Assembly: GCA_023374025.1 (NCBI GenBank)
Contig: SIJG01000099.1
Location: forward strand, 226,906 to 290,905
Length of the DNA: 64,000 bases
Direction of reading: 5' to 3'
DNA from: Heterodera schachtii
Taxonomy: Eukaryota; Nematoda; Chromadorea; Rhabditida; Heteroderidae
Below, one piece after another: positions 45,541 through 56,902 of this stretch; position 1 is the stretch's first letter; each line of letters opens with the position of its first letter. The notes under the pieces were generated by a model. It worked only from the letters and a program-made list of their open reading frames with translations, ran no database searches and had not been told where the DNA came from. A program made the translations under genes and the position numbers.

Positions 45541-46651
45541 CAAAAAAGAAATAAATGTTTCCCAAAAAGAGGGAAATCGGTGTCAGTCAGTAATCCCTCC
45601 CCCAGGGCCCGTCCTCCGCTGCTTGTTCTTCAGCTGATTGTGATCACTTTTGTGCTGCTTTTCCCCCGTTTGCCTTTAAGCCGTCGCCGTTTCCCCTAAA
45701 ATGGGCGAATCCGTCGCTTTTTGCGCCCTTTGCCCATTGTTTGGTTTGGAGACGGACGACAGGTTTTGGATCGGGGGGACGGGCGACATTTGGCCAACGA
45801 TGGACTGACGGACGGATTTGGTAGCGCAGAGAAAAAAAAAAGTCAAAAAGCGTTTCGCGAACAAAACTTTCAAATGTCACGGGGAAAGAGCAGCAAAAAA
45901 AAAGAAAATAAATTTGGAAGATGGCAAATACCACAAAAATACGACCAGTCGAAGAAGCAAAAGTAACAAAAACAGGTTGAAAGGGCGCAACAAATTTTAG
46001 CAAAAAAAAATAAATAGCTGTAAGTTTTGACGGATCAAGCAGGAGGAACACCAACAACAATAACACATTTTGTTGACTAATTAGCCTCATTAGCCATTAA
46101 TTAGAGGATGTGAATTCAGGGCTTTACTCCAGCATCCCTTTCGACCAATTCCGAACCCCGAACACAAATTTTAACATTTGGCGAATTTTAAATTAAATTT
46201 TTTTTTTCTCTTTTAATTTAGCGTACATATGACTTTTGAGAAAAGAATAGAAACATAATGAGAAAATCTGCGTCTATTACCAAAATAATCAGCGAAGAAG
46301 GGACGTGAACTCTCTTCCAATTGCAGTCTCTATTGGGATTATTTTCTCTACCCTCCTTCATCAAAATTTTTTTTGTATGAATGGGACTGAAAGTTCAGCA
46401 CTCTCTCATTTTGCCTTATCTCTCTCCCAAATGATATTTCCCGCTGAAATAAATTTTCAAAAATGGACCGAAATTTTAAAAATAAGTTGTTTTATACGTT
46501 GTTGGCAAAATGAACATTGTTAATAATTAAATAACAACTTAAATGTTGTTCTCCGATGAAAGAATATTTTTCTTAACAAAAAGTTGTTTTGTCTTTCTCT
46601 AGTCACGGGTGCAGGACAGTTCCTCAAGGCGAGCAGTTCCACCGTTTTTTC
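45541..46651. other. Stretch without a convincing gene
   Basis: A 148-codon minus-strand frame (46090-45644) begins with hydrophobic residues but continues with low-information sequence, has no splice support and overlaps open frames on the other strand. I do not call it. Confidence 0.35.
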
Positions 46652-46863
46652 TCAAGCACATATCTGAAACAATTTTTTTTACTTCTTTTTTCATAATTTC
46701 ACACCTTCGGGCAAAGACAATTGCCGCCCTTTTGAGTTTTCTGAGTTCTAAGTTGATTATGCCATGTTTTCTCCAACGTCTTCATCGCGGTCATTGATAA
46801 ATTGTCGTTGGGCTCAAAGTGATCAGAATTTGTGTTTTCGCCGTCGTTGTTGTTCAGAAACTT
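46652..46863 (-). CDS. Possible last two exons of an unrecognised gene
   Basis: A minus-strand exon ending at 46705 (AAG|GTGTGA) reads GENTNSDHFEPNDNLSMTAM then KTLEKTWHNQLRTQKTQKGG. A 41-base intron ends TTGTTTCAG, and three codons later a stop at 46652. Its 5' boundary is not clear. Composition is coding-like but there is no family match. Confidence 0.3.
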
Positions 46864-46869
46864 TCATTT

Positions 46870-47719
46870 ACTACTTTTTGAAGAATTTCGATTTTTTTTA
46901 ATCCATTTTGCTTCGAATTTTATTATTATATATTTTTATATATAATATATAATATACATACAAATAAGTACATGTACAAAAAAATATATATTTTTTATAA
47001 TAATTTCGAGAAATAACAACGAGAAAATTGATGATATTATCGGGACTAATACTGACATGGTAATTTTGATCATTTTGGTGAGCAGGGTTAATGTTGTTGA
47101 TTGTATTGTAACCCTGTAAGAGTCGAGAATTCTCGCATCGACGGCACGATATTTGAGCGCCTTTGGAGGAGAGATTTCACCAGCGACGCATCATGCGATG
47201 TCTGCATCAATTGACTTTTCTCATATCGAATTGTGTTGATGAAGCGGAAGACAGTTGGATATGAACAAGTATAAGCCCATTGAAGCCTTCGATGGAAAAA
47301 AACGTGAAAAAATTAGGGTTTTACTTTGCCTGTAGAAATAAATTTGACTGAACAAAGGCGGCGCCAAACTGAAAATTTCGCTTTGTTTTTATTTCATAAT
47401 TGTGATATTCCATTCTATTGTAGCTAAACATAGATATTTTAAGTTTTTCCTTGTTTATAATTGACAAAAAAAAAACATTTGTAAGAGTTATGGGCAAAAA
47501 CAGCTTGCCAGACAAAACGACCCTCTGATTAAACCGGCCTGACTAAACTGACCCGGTCCGGAATTTTCACTATTTTAGTGACAAAATGCCAAAATAGTGA
47601 TTTCTAGTGACCGATAGTGACATCAGAATTCAAAAATTTCAACGCAGAAATGCGTTTTTTGAGCTCGATTCTTCAAAACAATTTGAGCAAAAAAAATTAG
47701 TTAAATCACTAAAAGTTGC
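46870..47719. other. Intergenic stretch with one coding-like patch
   Basis: A patch on the plus strand at 47120-47220 reads RIDGTIFERLWRRDFTSDAS without stops. It lacks good splice sites, so no gene is called. Confidence 0.3.
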
Positions 47720-48172
47720 GACCCTAATTATAAGTTAATGCATTTCGGGGTACATATTACATATGTAGATATTTTTATACATATTTTGACTTTTTCGTAC
47801 ATATTTTCATTTTTTTTTTACATATTTAGAGGGTTTTTGAGAATTTATAGAAATTTTCTGTGAAAAATTTAAAAAATTTTTTGAAAATGAACCCCAAAAA
47901 ATGGTTGTTTTTTTTCAAAAGTGAGACACCAAAAATTAATTTTTAAGATACTAAAAAGGTGATTCTAAGCCTATTTAGGTCATTTTATGGCATTTTGTGC
48001 CTATTTAACTTTTACAAAGAATTGTTTTCCAAAAAATAAGCAAACAATTTTATTTACATAATTTAGTACAGTTTGGGTGTTTTTGTACATATTTCATACA
48101 TATTTTAGCATTTTTTATACATATTTTATTTACATATTTTGGGATTTTTCTTACATAAAATTCCCAGCCCTA
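47720..48172. repeat. Interspersed TACATATTT repeat block
   Basis: Many copies of TACATATT/ATACATATTTT are spaced irregularly over 450 bases. The right end is TTCCCAGCCCTA, the complement of a TAGGGCTGGGAA terminus of hAT style. The left terminus was not identified. Confidence 0.4.
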
Positions 48173-48448
48173 ATGATGACTTTCAGTTCGTTTCCATGTA
48201 TTTAAATAAAGTTTGAATTAAAAGTGTGAAAATTGTAATAAAATTGACTTAAAACCACGATATTTGGTCACTTTTGGCCAAAATCTATTAACTTTATTTT
48301 TTGCTTTTTCGTTTTACCATTTTACTTAATGTCTCCCGTCTTTTTTTTCATTGTTAAAAATTTAATTTTAATATCAATTTTTAAAGAAAATAAAGCCCAT
48401 TTAACTGAAAAAGTGCCGAAAACTGTCTTAATAATTTGTCCCAGCAAA

Positions 48449-49916
48449 ATGTCAGACAATCGGAAAGAAGCGGAGGAAAAAATGGCCAAAGCAATGTAAA
48501 ATTAAAATGTCAATTTTAATTTGAATTTTAAATTGTTTTCCTTTTTCTTCAGTTTCATCTCCGGCGATGGTTGGCTGGCGGTGTTCGATTTGCTTGCGCC
48601 TTCTCAACTTGGCCTTGGAATTGCGCTGATCAGCCACCGTTTTGACTTTTACGTCGATGAACACTTCAAAACGCGCAAATGGTCATTAGGAATTACCCGA
48701 ATTCTTGGCAAAAAGAAAATGGAAATTTTCAAAAACTATAACTTTTGGAAACCATTGCCAATTCCGAAAATCCAATTGCCACGCAAAGTCATCGGATTTG
48801 AACGCATCATCATCAAGTAAAACTGGCGATTATACAAAAACGTAGGCAACATTTCTCATCCATTTTTAGTTTCATTGACCAAAATGCCATCGCTTTTCTC
48901 GGCCGTTTTCATCCACTTTTCGCCTCTTTTTATCCAATTAATTTGATCATCATTGCAAAAAATGACTGCATTTTGGAGTTCATTTTGCGCAACATTTGGC
49001 CAATGATCGCGAAAAATATTTGTTCGATGCATTTGATGGTGGATACTTTCCAACGTTTGCGACAGTTCGTCCCGTCATTTCTCAACGATTGTCCATCGCT
49101 TCGCTTTGTCATTTCATGTGCCGGCGATCTCTTCGCCGAATTCCCATGCGATGACAATGCCATGGCATCTGATGGACAAGCGTTGGCCAAATGGCTTTTC
49201 ACTCCCCACCCGGTCAATGTGCCAAAGGTGTTCAAGTGTGAGTTGGACACGGATGATGGGAATTTGGCGTCGAAGATTGAAGCCTTTAAAACGGTGATTG
49301 ATTTATTTATTTATTTTTGAAAAAGCGTCCCGCAAAAAAAACGGGTTGAAAGCAACAACAAAAAAAATGTTGTCGATTTACATGGCCTGCTGCCCTTCGC
49401 AAAAACTTCGGTTGACCCCCACCCCCCCCCCCCTTTATTGCAAGGCAAACGAACAATAAAAGTGCCCATCTTTGGGTTCAACCGTAAAAATGTTATTCAT
49501 TTCTTATTTTTTAACAAATTTTTTCCATATTTTAGGCATTTGCCAATGCTTCGTCTCCCGTCAACTTTATTGTTGTCACTTCGTTTCCATTGCCTTTTGT
49601 TGAATCCGTTGTGCCATTTGATTTGACCAACGAACTTACTCAAGAACAATTGGCATTGAAAAGGATTATCAATAGCGATCATTTTCTGTTGATCCGTTGT
49701 CCAATTGCGCGCGATGAAATCAAATGGGCGAAATGGGAAAAGGAAGCGATTGGCTGGACTTATTTTGATCAGTGGAATCGAATTGACATTCATATTGATG
49801 ATGAGCGTAAAATCGGCGACGGGTCAGCGAATGCTTATTCAAAAATTCAAATTTATTGCGTTTTAATTTTTAGGCTTCTCAGCGCAATGGTCGGCACAAG
49901 TGATCAACAGAAGTGA
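48449..49916 (+). CDS. F-box-like protein, gene 3 (intact, 5 exons, 354 residues)
   Basis: The best-preserved member of the family in the window. Exons: 48449-48495 (donor AT|GTAAAA), 48553-48816 (acceptor TTCTTCAG, donor AA|GTAAAA), 48870-49293 (acceptor TTTTTAG, donor ACG|GTGATT), 49536-49822 (acceptor TATTTTAG, donor GG|GTCAGC), 49874-49916 (to TGA). All phases agree. An F-box-like segment lies near residues 25-65 (LAVFDLLAPSQLGLGIALIS, then FKTRKW). A middle domain (IDQNAIAFLGRF..., FLNDCPSLRF, SDGQALAKWLFTPH) and a C-terminal domain (VNFIVVTSFPLPFVES, FLLIRCPIARDEIKWAKWE) follow. The likely role is a substrate adaptor of an SCF ubiquitin ligase, inferred from the family. The last intron length is a multiple of three, so retaining it would still give an open frame. 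Confidence 0.75.
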
Positions 49917-49919
49917 ATG

Positions 49920-50257
49920 AATGGGTTGTTGAGAAGTGATCGATCAGTTTGAATTATCGAATTATTGACATGCTCATAAAAATTGTTCTTTTACTGTTAT
50001 TGGAATGATCAACTTGTCTTTTTTTGTTCTTTAATCATTAGAGCTTGCAAATCCAAAATTCGTAGCGAACTTCGTTTTTAAAAAATAAAACGATTATTTT
50101 TTGGATGCCGCTTAACGCGGGCGCTTTCCTTCAAATACCAAGAACCCATTTTAATTATTTTTATAACATTTTACAGACTTATTTATTTTAATTGTTTTTT
50201 TGAAATTCCTCCCTCTGGTGCCCAAAATCGAAATTCTATTCCGTGCCATCCCTGCTA
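49920..50257. other. Intergenic stretch
   Basis: 3' flank of the F-box-like gene. No feature recognised. Confidence 0.4.
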
Positions 50258-50925
50258 AGGGGTGTAAAAATTCTCGATTTCAAAAAATTTTGGTCGGCAT
50301 TATGCAATAAAACAAAGCGTGAATTTTCTTACACAAAACACTTAAAATTATACAAGCTATTCGATAAATTTGAAAAACATGAATTTCTCTGATACATTTT
50401 GTGATTTGGTTCAGAGTCGACCAACCCTTGATCCCGAATGATGATGCTTAATTGAAAAAGAATGAACCACAAATTGAAAAATTTACTTTTTTTAAATTAA
50501 CTTGGTTTCTGACAAATAAAATGAGCAAAAAGGTGTATTGTATATAAAAAAAAAAGCAAAAAAAAAAAAGAAAAAAATTCTGCTACCTCCTCACGATTGA
50601 GCCCGAAAACCGAGCTAATTTTCAAAATATTTTTTTCACAAAATGGAATTAATTCTTACAATCAGACAAATTGTAGTTTGGTCGAATTTTGGGCTGAATA
50701 TTTGATTATTTATAATATTTTTTATCCAAAAAGACGTGCCCCCAAATGTCGGGACCCAAGTTGCAAATCCCGAACTAACAAATAAGTCACGCATTTTTCC
50801 AAGCACCCCTCTCACTTTAATTCTTTTATAAATAATTTATTTTTTTCAAAATTTAGATTTCAACAGCGCATCTAATTTTAGTTTGGAGAACCTAGTTCAG
50901 GGTTAAAGTTGACACCCCCCCCCCC
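50258..50925. repeat. Repeat matching the host site of hAT copy 1 (empty site)
   Basis: It begins GGGGTGTAAAAATT and ends near GTTGACACCCCC (weak inverted ends). Its sequence matches the DNA around hAT copy 1. GGTCGGCATTATGCAATA here corresponds to GGTCGTCATT[element]GTCGTCATTATTCAATG there, and TTGGTTCAGAGTCGACCAA is shared. It therefore shows the arrangement before insertion. Confidence 0.65.
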
Positions 50926-51583
50926 AAATACACAGAAATATAAAATTTCTGGACATTTTTCTCTCCTAAATGTAAGTGTTTGTCACTTTTTGGCTGGGAA
51001 TAAAAATGAATTTTAAAATAGTTTGTATTATGTTGAAACTGCTAACATGCATTTTATTAGAATTTTTTTCTACTTTTAGGATTTTTTTAAGTTTTTGAGG
51101 TTCAAATTTAAATTTTTAAACCTATAATTAAAATTCTGGCTATTTGAACTTAAAAATACTTGACAACAGCTACTTTACCGAAATTTCAAATATTACAAAA
51201 GAGAATAGAAAATGTGTCATCAAAATTTCCTTATTAATAACAATTTATTCTAAAAAGTACAAAATGGGCGATTCCTAAAAAAGTGCAAAAATGAAAAATC
51301 TGTCTTTTACAAGATTTTTTATCTAAATATTAAAATTATATATGTTAAAATTTAATTAAATTAATGCTTAAATACACATTCTTCTAAAAGCTTTTTTAGA
51401 GCTCAAATAAAAATAATGAAATTTAATTAATATTAAATAAATCATTAGCCAGTTACTTTGAATTTTTAAATATTTTAAAGAAAATTACAAATGGATTAAA
51501 TTTAAAAATGAACCAAATTATAGAAAAATGGAAATATTTATATAGGCCGAAGCAAATTAGCTTGAGTTGAACGCATAAATCAA
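50926..51583. other. AT-rich stretch without a gene
   Basis: 3' flank of the pectate lyase gene. No exons or recognised repeats. Confidence 0.4.
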
Positions 51584-54363
51584 TTATTTTTGAATTAAAA
51601 GACATATAAGAAAATAAAAATACATTATTTTGCTGAATAAATTTCTTGGTTTTGGTCTATTTGTTAATGAAAATTTTGTTCGGATTTCATTTTGTTGAAG
51701 CCATCGTTCAACTCGCAATTTTAATGGACGAAGCTTTGTATGTGCAGAACGAGTGCCAGATTCTGTCGGCTTAAAACTACCAGCAGTCGACAGTTGAGCA
51801 ACATAAGTAAATGCGTTATAATTCTTAAAAGTAATAATTAAAAATTATTTTCATTTATGTTTCTAAAATTAAAATTTACTTGGCAAGCGTATTTAGTTGC
51901 GGTGCTTGGCGAGTTTTGGCCATGCAAAGTTAGTCCAGAAAAGAGCATATTGTCACCGTAGTTTGAATTAACCGCTGAAAATGAATTCTCATATGTTTAA
52001 AAAAGTGAAGTATTTCACTATTTTATGGTTGATTTATTATTAATGCTGATTTTGCTGACAAATAATTTTTAAATTTTAAAAGATTATTTTGTTTAAAAAT
52101 TGGAACTAATTTCGATATTTATATCATTGTGATTATAAACTGATTAATTAACGGGCCATTTTTGTTAATTTGATAATTATTTTTTATACCAAAAATAACT
52201 CACAGACAACCGAAAGTCCGGGACCCTTCATGACCGTGTTGTAAATTTGGACGCTACGCTTCGTTTGAAAAGGACAATTTCCGCAAGAACACCACAATTT
52301 GCCGTATTTGCCTTGATTATTAAAGATGAATAAATATGTATTTATTAAAAACATTTTGTATTTTTGAATAAAAATTAATTTAATCATACCTTCGCCACAA
52401 AAATTTTGAATGATTGTTGTGCCTTTGCCAGATTGCGTGAAATACTAAAAATGAAAAATAAATTCAGTATTAATTTTTGTAAATAAATTATAAATTTAAT
52501 GAAAAATGTTATCTGAATCACTGGAATTAACAAAGCCTAATGATTTTCCGGAAACTCATAAAATTATTATTTTAACAAAATTCTAATCAGTTTAAGTCTA
52601 ACACTTCTTTGAAACTTAATGAAATTTCATTTAAATAGAAAACAATTCGAACGATAAGAATTTTTTAAATTCCAATTTACATCAGTTGAACTCGAAATGA
52701 AAAATTATTAAAAATTAGTTAATTTTTTACTTTGTCTGGAGAGCCTTGGCCAGCGCCACCAATTACTTTGTATGTGTACGATTTATTTTTGTCTTGATAT
52801 GCAAACCCAACAGCATGGTAACACAGTCTTTTATAACTTGAAGAATAATTAACAAAATTAAATTTAAAAAATATTCACTAAATGTTCTTTAAGGTGCAAC
52901 TGCCCAAGCAGTAAATGCCATAGCCGGGCGTGTCGAAAATGGCATTTTCAATAGTGACGCCATCGTTCAGAAGCATTAAATGCTTCAGTTTGTTGTTTTT
53001 TATATCACAAGGTCCGTTCAAAAGACCGAAACCGCCGACAAACAAAGTCTTCTGATAGTCGGTATTCTAAAAATTCAGGGTTTAATTTATATTTATTTTT
53101 GAATAATTAAAATTTACATGATGGACCAGGGCGAAAATGGAACTAATTATTAGTTCAAATAACCTTTGTAACCGTTATTGTCTTTGCAGATTTTCCGGCT
53201 TATTTACAATGGTACTGAAATAACAAAAAATACGCATTTTACGAATTTATTTTTAATTGGAATTAATTATACAAAAACACATTTTCGTTTATATTTACAA
53301 TTGTAATGAAATTACGAAAAATGCGCATTTTTCGAATGTATTTTTAATTGGAATTAAAAAATAATTAAAAAAGATATGGTTATAAATTTCAAAAAAAAAA
53401 GTGCGAATTTTTAAGCCATAAGCTTTTTGAAACTCAATGAAAATTTTTGAAATATTTATTTATAGATTATAAAAGGAATTAAATTCCAAAAAAAAAATAA
53501 AATATTTTTGTTGCTTAAGAAAAAGTTATAAAGCATTTAATATGTATGCAATTTTGCCATGGTCATGCAAATATATTATAGTCGTTTAAAAATTTTAAAT
53601 CAATTGAATTGAAATTGAGCTAAACTAATTTATATATTGCTCGCCCTAAGATTTCTATGTTTATCTTTAAATTTCACAAAATTTCATTGAGTTTCAAACA
53701 GGTTATGGCCACAAAATTCGGACCTAAGATTTTTCAAATTTTATAACCATATCTTTTTATAGTATTTTAAAAAAATTGAAATTAAATATTCTGATACAGA
53801 ACATCCAGGAGCTATTGAATAATACCATGAGATATTAGCCAAGTTTTGAATTTTTATGTGTCACATTTTTTGTTTTTATACCCCTTGGCGGATTTATGAA
53901 ACGCCGACGTTGGCGGATTTACGAAACGACCTAGCACCAATTAATTTTATAAATAGAAGACCTCAAAATCAGAGTCGGTTTTTATAGGAGAGTCAAATTT
54001 TCAAATTTCCATGCTGAAAAAATTTGTAATATTTGAACATTTATAGGCATTCAAATTTTATATGTGAAATCTGTCAAACTATAAAAGCTCAGATTTGATT
54101 AGCTAGTGAAAACTGATAGATTTTTTTATTAAACAATAGAAGTAAATTATTATGCAAAAGTTAAATAGTGTAAAGCCAGAATAACAAATGTAAAAATCTT
54201 TTTTAAACTTTTGGTTAAAGATTTTTAAAACTTAATATTTTTTAAAATTAACTGATTCTTACCTTCTACTAATTCCTTCAATTGCTTCTCCGGTCAATGC
54301 TTTTTTCTGCGCTTTAATGGCCGCAATTCCTTTGAACATTGGAGCAGTTTCAAACGGCCCCAT
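51584..54363 (-). pseudogene. Pectate lyase (family PL3), 8 exons, with an in-frame stop
   Basis: Pectate lyases cleave plant pectin by beta-elimination. In plant-parasitic nematodes they are secreted during root invasion and are thought to be of bacterial origin. Minus-strand exons: 54363-54263, 53214-53118, 53066-52879, 52836-52731, 52444-52390, 52311-52204, 51974-51880, 51823-51584. Phases agree at every junction (330 codons). PL3 features: DGVTIENAIFDTPGYGIYC, LGSCTLKN, CYHAVGF, VIGGAGQGSPDK, GKGTTIIQNFCGEG, KYGKLWCSCGNC, VNSNYGDNMLFSGLTLHG. Oddities: codon 47 (exon 2) is TAA; the first exon has no signal peptide; the usual acidic metal-binding pair after the GSC motif reads KR; the Arg usual before SCGNC is Cys; and the C-terminal exon is unlike the family. 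Intron 1 contains two foldback elements or parts of them. It is probably an inactivated or strongly diverged copy. Confidence 0.75.
53350..53938. mobile_element. GGTGCTAG-family foldback element, copy 3 (left end lost)
   Basis: The right end is the complement of GGTGCTAGGTCGTTTCGTAA. The interior arms pair AAAGATATGGTTATAAA with TTTATAACCATATCTTT, about 370 bases apart. The left terminal motif is missing. It lies in the first intron of the pectate lyase. Confidence 0.5.
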
Positions 54364-54518
54364 TTTATATTTTACGAGGTGTTATTTTTAATTTAAATAT
54401 TTAAAATTATTTTTATTTTTAGTACGGAGTATAAACAAGCATTTTTGAATGAAGTTTCCATTTATCTTCAAACGAACTCCGATCCAAAATCAAGTCGCAC
54501 CTCAACAAAATGGGCCTT

Positions 54519-54782
54519 CCGTGGTGAGTCGTTCCACAAAAAAGCTCAGTGTGGGCGTTCCACAAAAAAGCTCAGTGTGGGCGTTCCACAAAAAATGTTG
54601 TGAAAAATTGAAAAATTAAAAAATTTGAAAAATGACTTGCGTCCCGCCGTACATTAGTGTTAACTGGACGGCACCGTGTTTTGTTGAATTGAATAATTAA
54701 ATTTATTTATTTAATTTTATCGATCACTGAGCTTTTTTGTGGATCGCCCACACTGAGCTTTTTTGTGGAACGACCTAGCACC
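54519..54782. mobile_element. GGTGCTAG-family foldback element, copy 4
   Basis: The left arm GTCGTTCCACAAAAAAGCTC (repeated units AGTGTGGGCGTTCCACAAAA) pairs with the right arm ending TTTTTTGTGGAACGACCTAGCACC. It is flanked by TGGGCCTT on both sides (54511-54518, 54783-54790). The left tip is slightly altered (GGTGAG instead of GGTGCTAG). Confidence 0.65.
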
Positions 54783-55667
54783 TGGGCCTTCTATACGCTT
54801 GATATCACAAACAAGAATAATTGACAGTTGTTAAAACGATAAATGTATTTTATTCGCTAACTCGAACAACTTACAATTTCAAAAGTATTAATAATAATTC
54901 TAGAATTTTTTTTAAATTTTAATTGCACATAAATAAAAAAATCTATAATTACATTAATAAAAAAACATAAAAAATGCATGAGCAATAAATGCATTGAATT
55001 AAATGCTAATTGCCTATTTGTTGTTGTTGTTGGTTTTGAATGATTAGAAAATGTTTCAACGTTACATTTCATATAAAAGAATTTTTAGGTGTCAAAAGTT
55101 TATTCTTCAACTGAAATTCATTATAAATAAAGCTTATGATTTCATAAATAGATTAATTACTGTATTTATGGTATTAGAACCCCTAGGGCTTCTATTTTTC
55201 AACCCCCATCAAAAGGGTGGTTGTAATTCAGAGGTGGATTTTAATTCAACGCTGAAGGGGTTATTTTCAACCTTTTTTTTTTTTTAAAACCCAACAAAAA
55301 ATGGGCTTTTGGCGATTTTTTTTTTTATAAACCTTTCGTCAAATACCGAAAAATTGAAGACGGCGTATTGTTGTTTTTTTTTGCATTCCAATTTTTCGTC
55401 CTAGACAAAAATGTCCGATTTGAACAGAAAAATGCACCGAGGAAATAAAATTTTAAAACAAATCCCTTATATTGATGACTTTCAAAAATATTTGGGACAT
55501 GAACAATTTTCATCATGAACAAAATTTTATAAAAAAATTTTTAATAAAATTTATTTTAGCAAATTTATATAAAATTTAAAGAAATTCATATGGAAAAAAT
55601 TAAATTTGAAAATCAAAATAAACTGCATCATGATTATCATCAAAATAAGTGAATTTCTTCTTTGAGA

Positions 55668-56818
55668 TTAGTGGCCCATTGTTTGTGGCATAATTCCGCG
55701 GTAAAAGTTTCCGTATGGGTTGTATTTGTAGTAGGATGATGGGTCAGCAAAAGTGCCACCGGCAGACGATTGGCCCTGCGGGTAGATTGATTGGCCGCTG
55801 GGCATAAATGGCGAAGCCGGGCGACCGGCACCAAATTGGCCGCTGCCGCTTGACATGCCACCGCCGACCAAAGGCGATGGCACCAGTTGGCCGTATTGAT
55901 TAACGCAATCCGACCTAAAATATAAGGTTGATGATATATGACACAATAGGTGAGAAGAGTATTAAGTGAGTATAATGTTTTGTCATCAACATAAGTTAGA
56001 GCTCGACCTGGACCTGTACCAGGTGATTCAGGCCGGATTTTTCCTGGATCTGGATTTTCCTGGTTTTTTGTCCAGGAAACCCAGGTCTAGGTCTAACATG
56101 GAACCCATGTCCAGGTCAGGCTTTTTCAAAATGCCGAGCTCTACTATTTGTGTTTGGTATGGACATAAAAGAATCGGATATATCATTTTCAGACTGCACC
56201 TTGACTGCTCACAATTAAATGTAAACGGTTAAAAACTTTTCATTTTTTATTCCATATTTTTACAATATTTTGTATCTAATTCCGAATTTGGAAAATAGTT
56301 AGAATGCCATAATTCCCCCGGAATTGATGTGTGTTCTTTGACTTTTGCTTTGTCTTATGTATAATTTCAACCAACCGAATTCCTCCAGGAGTACCGTAGC
56401 TGCTGCCGCCAGCGTAGGCACTGTTACCGTATCCACTCGAGTAAGGGCCATAGCCACCGTATGGGCGACTGTAGTAGGCCGATGTTCCGCCGGAACCGTA
56501 ATAGGCCGAATTTGAGGGGAGAGTTTGGCGCAATTGGTGCTGATGCTGTTGGTATTGCGAATATGATGACGGGTAATAGTTGTTGTGGCCGGACCCGTAT
56601 TGCGGAATGTACGACCCCATTTGCGAGTACGGTGACAGTTGTGAGGAGGCACCAATTTGGGGCTGATTACCGTACCCGTATGGGTAACCGTAGCCCAGCG
56701 GATAGTCGGACGGACTGCTGCCGCTGACGACGGGGCTGTTGCTGGACACGGAATTGACGAGAAAAGTGGCGATGCCAATGAACCACGAAAAGATGAGAAC
56801 GGCACCAGTGGAAGGCAT
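55668..56818 (-). CDS. Secreted Gly/Tyr/Ser-rich protein (229 residues)
   Basis: On the minus strand: exon 1 56818-56376 (donor CG|GTTGGT), exon 2 55914-55668 (acceptor ATATTTTAG), phase 2 on both sides, ending in TAA. It starts with a signal peptide (hydrophobic VLIFSWFIGIATFLVNSV after MPSTGA). The rest is low-complexity: YPLGYGYPYGYGNQP, Gln/His patches, Tyr-Gly-Ser repeats, then Pro/Gly/Ser-rich, with one Cys in exon 2 (SDCVNQYGQL). Composition resembles extracellular structural or cuticle/eggshell-type matrix proteins, or nematode gland proteins; no specific family is claimed. The 460-base intron holds a decayed hAT element (55997-56143). A TATA box lies about 76 bases upstream of the ATG. 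Confidence 0.65.
55997..56143. mobile_element. Decayed, internally deleted relative of the 1203-bp hAT element
   Basis: Ends TAGAGCTCGACC and the complement of TAGAGCTCGGC, with CCAGGTC-type arrays (CCTGGATCTGGATTTTCCTG) between, like the joined ends of the 27 and 40.8 kb copies without their middle. The flanking 8-mers match only in part, as expected for an old insertion. It is in an intron. Confidence 0.6.
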
Positions 56819-56893
56819 TTTATGGTCGTTTTATTGAGAGGCGTGACTGGGAGGATTATTTGGTGGACGGATGGAAAATGCGTCCCTTTTCCA

Positions 56894-56902
56894 CCTTTTA
56901 TA
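56894..56902 (-). promoter_or_regulatory. TATA box of the secreted Gly/Tyr-rich gene
   Basis: TATAAAAGG on the minus strand, about 76 bases 5' of the ATG at 56818, in a locally GC-richer stretch. Position and sequence fit a core promoter. Confidence 0.55.

Noticed and set aside
45124..45640. An intact transposon starting CAAGGGCGTAGCCAG
   Set aside because: No matching inverted right end or flanking duplication could be found, so only a decayed repeat is annotated.
45644..46090. 148-codon minus-strand frame with a hydrophobic start
   Set aside because: Overlapping frames exist on the other strand, sequence is unlike any neighbour gene, and no splice sites or motif are seen. Not enough to call a gene.
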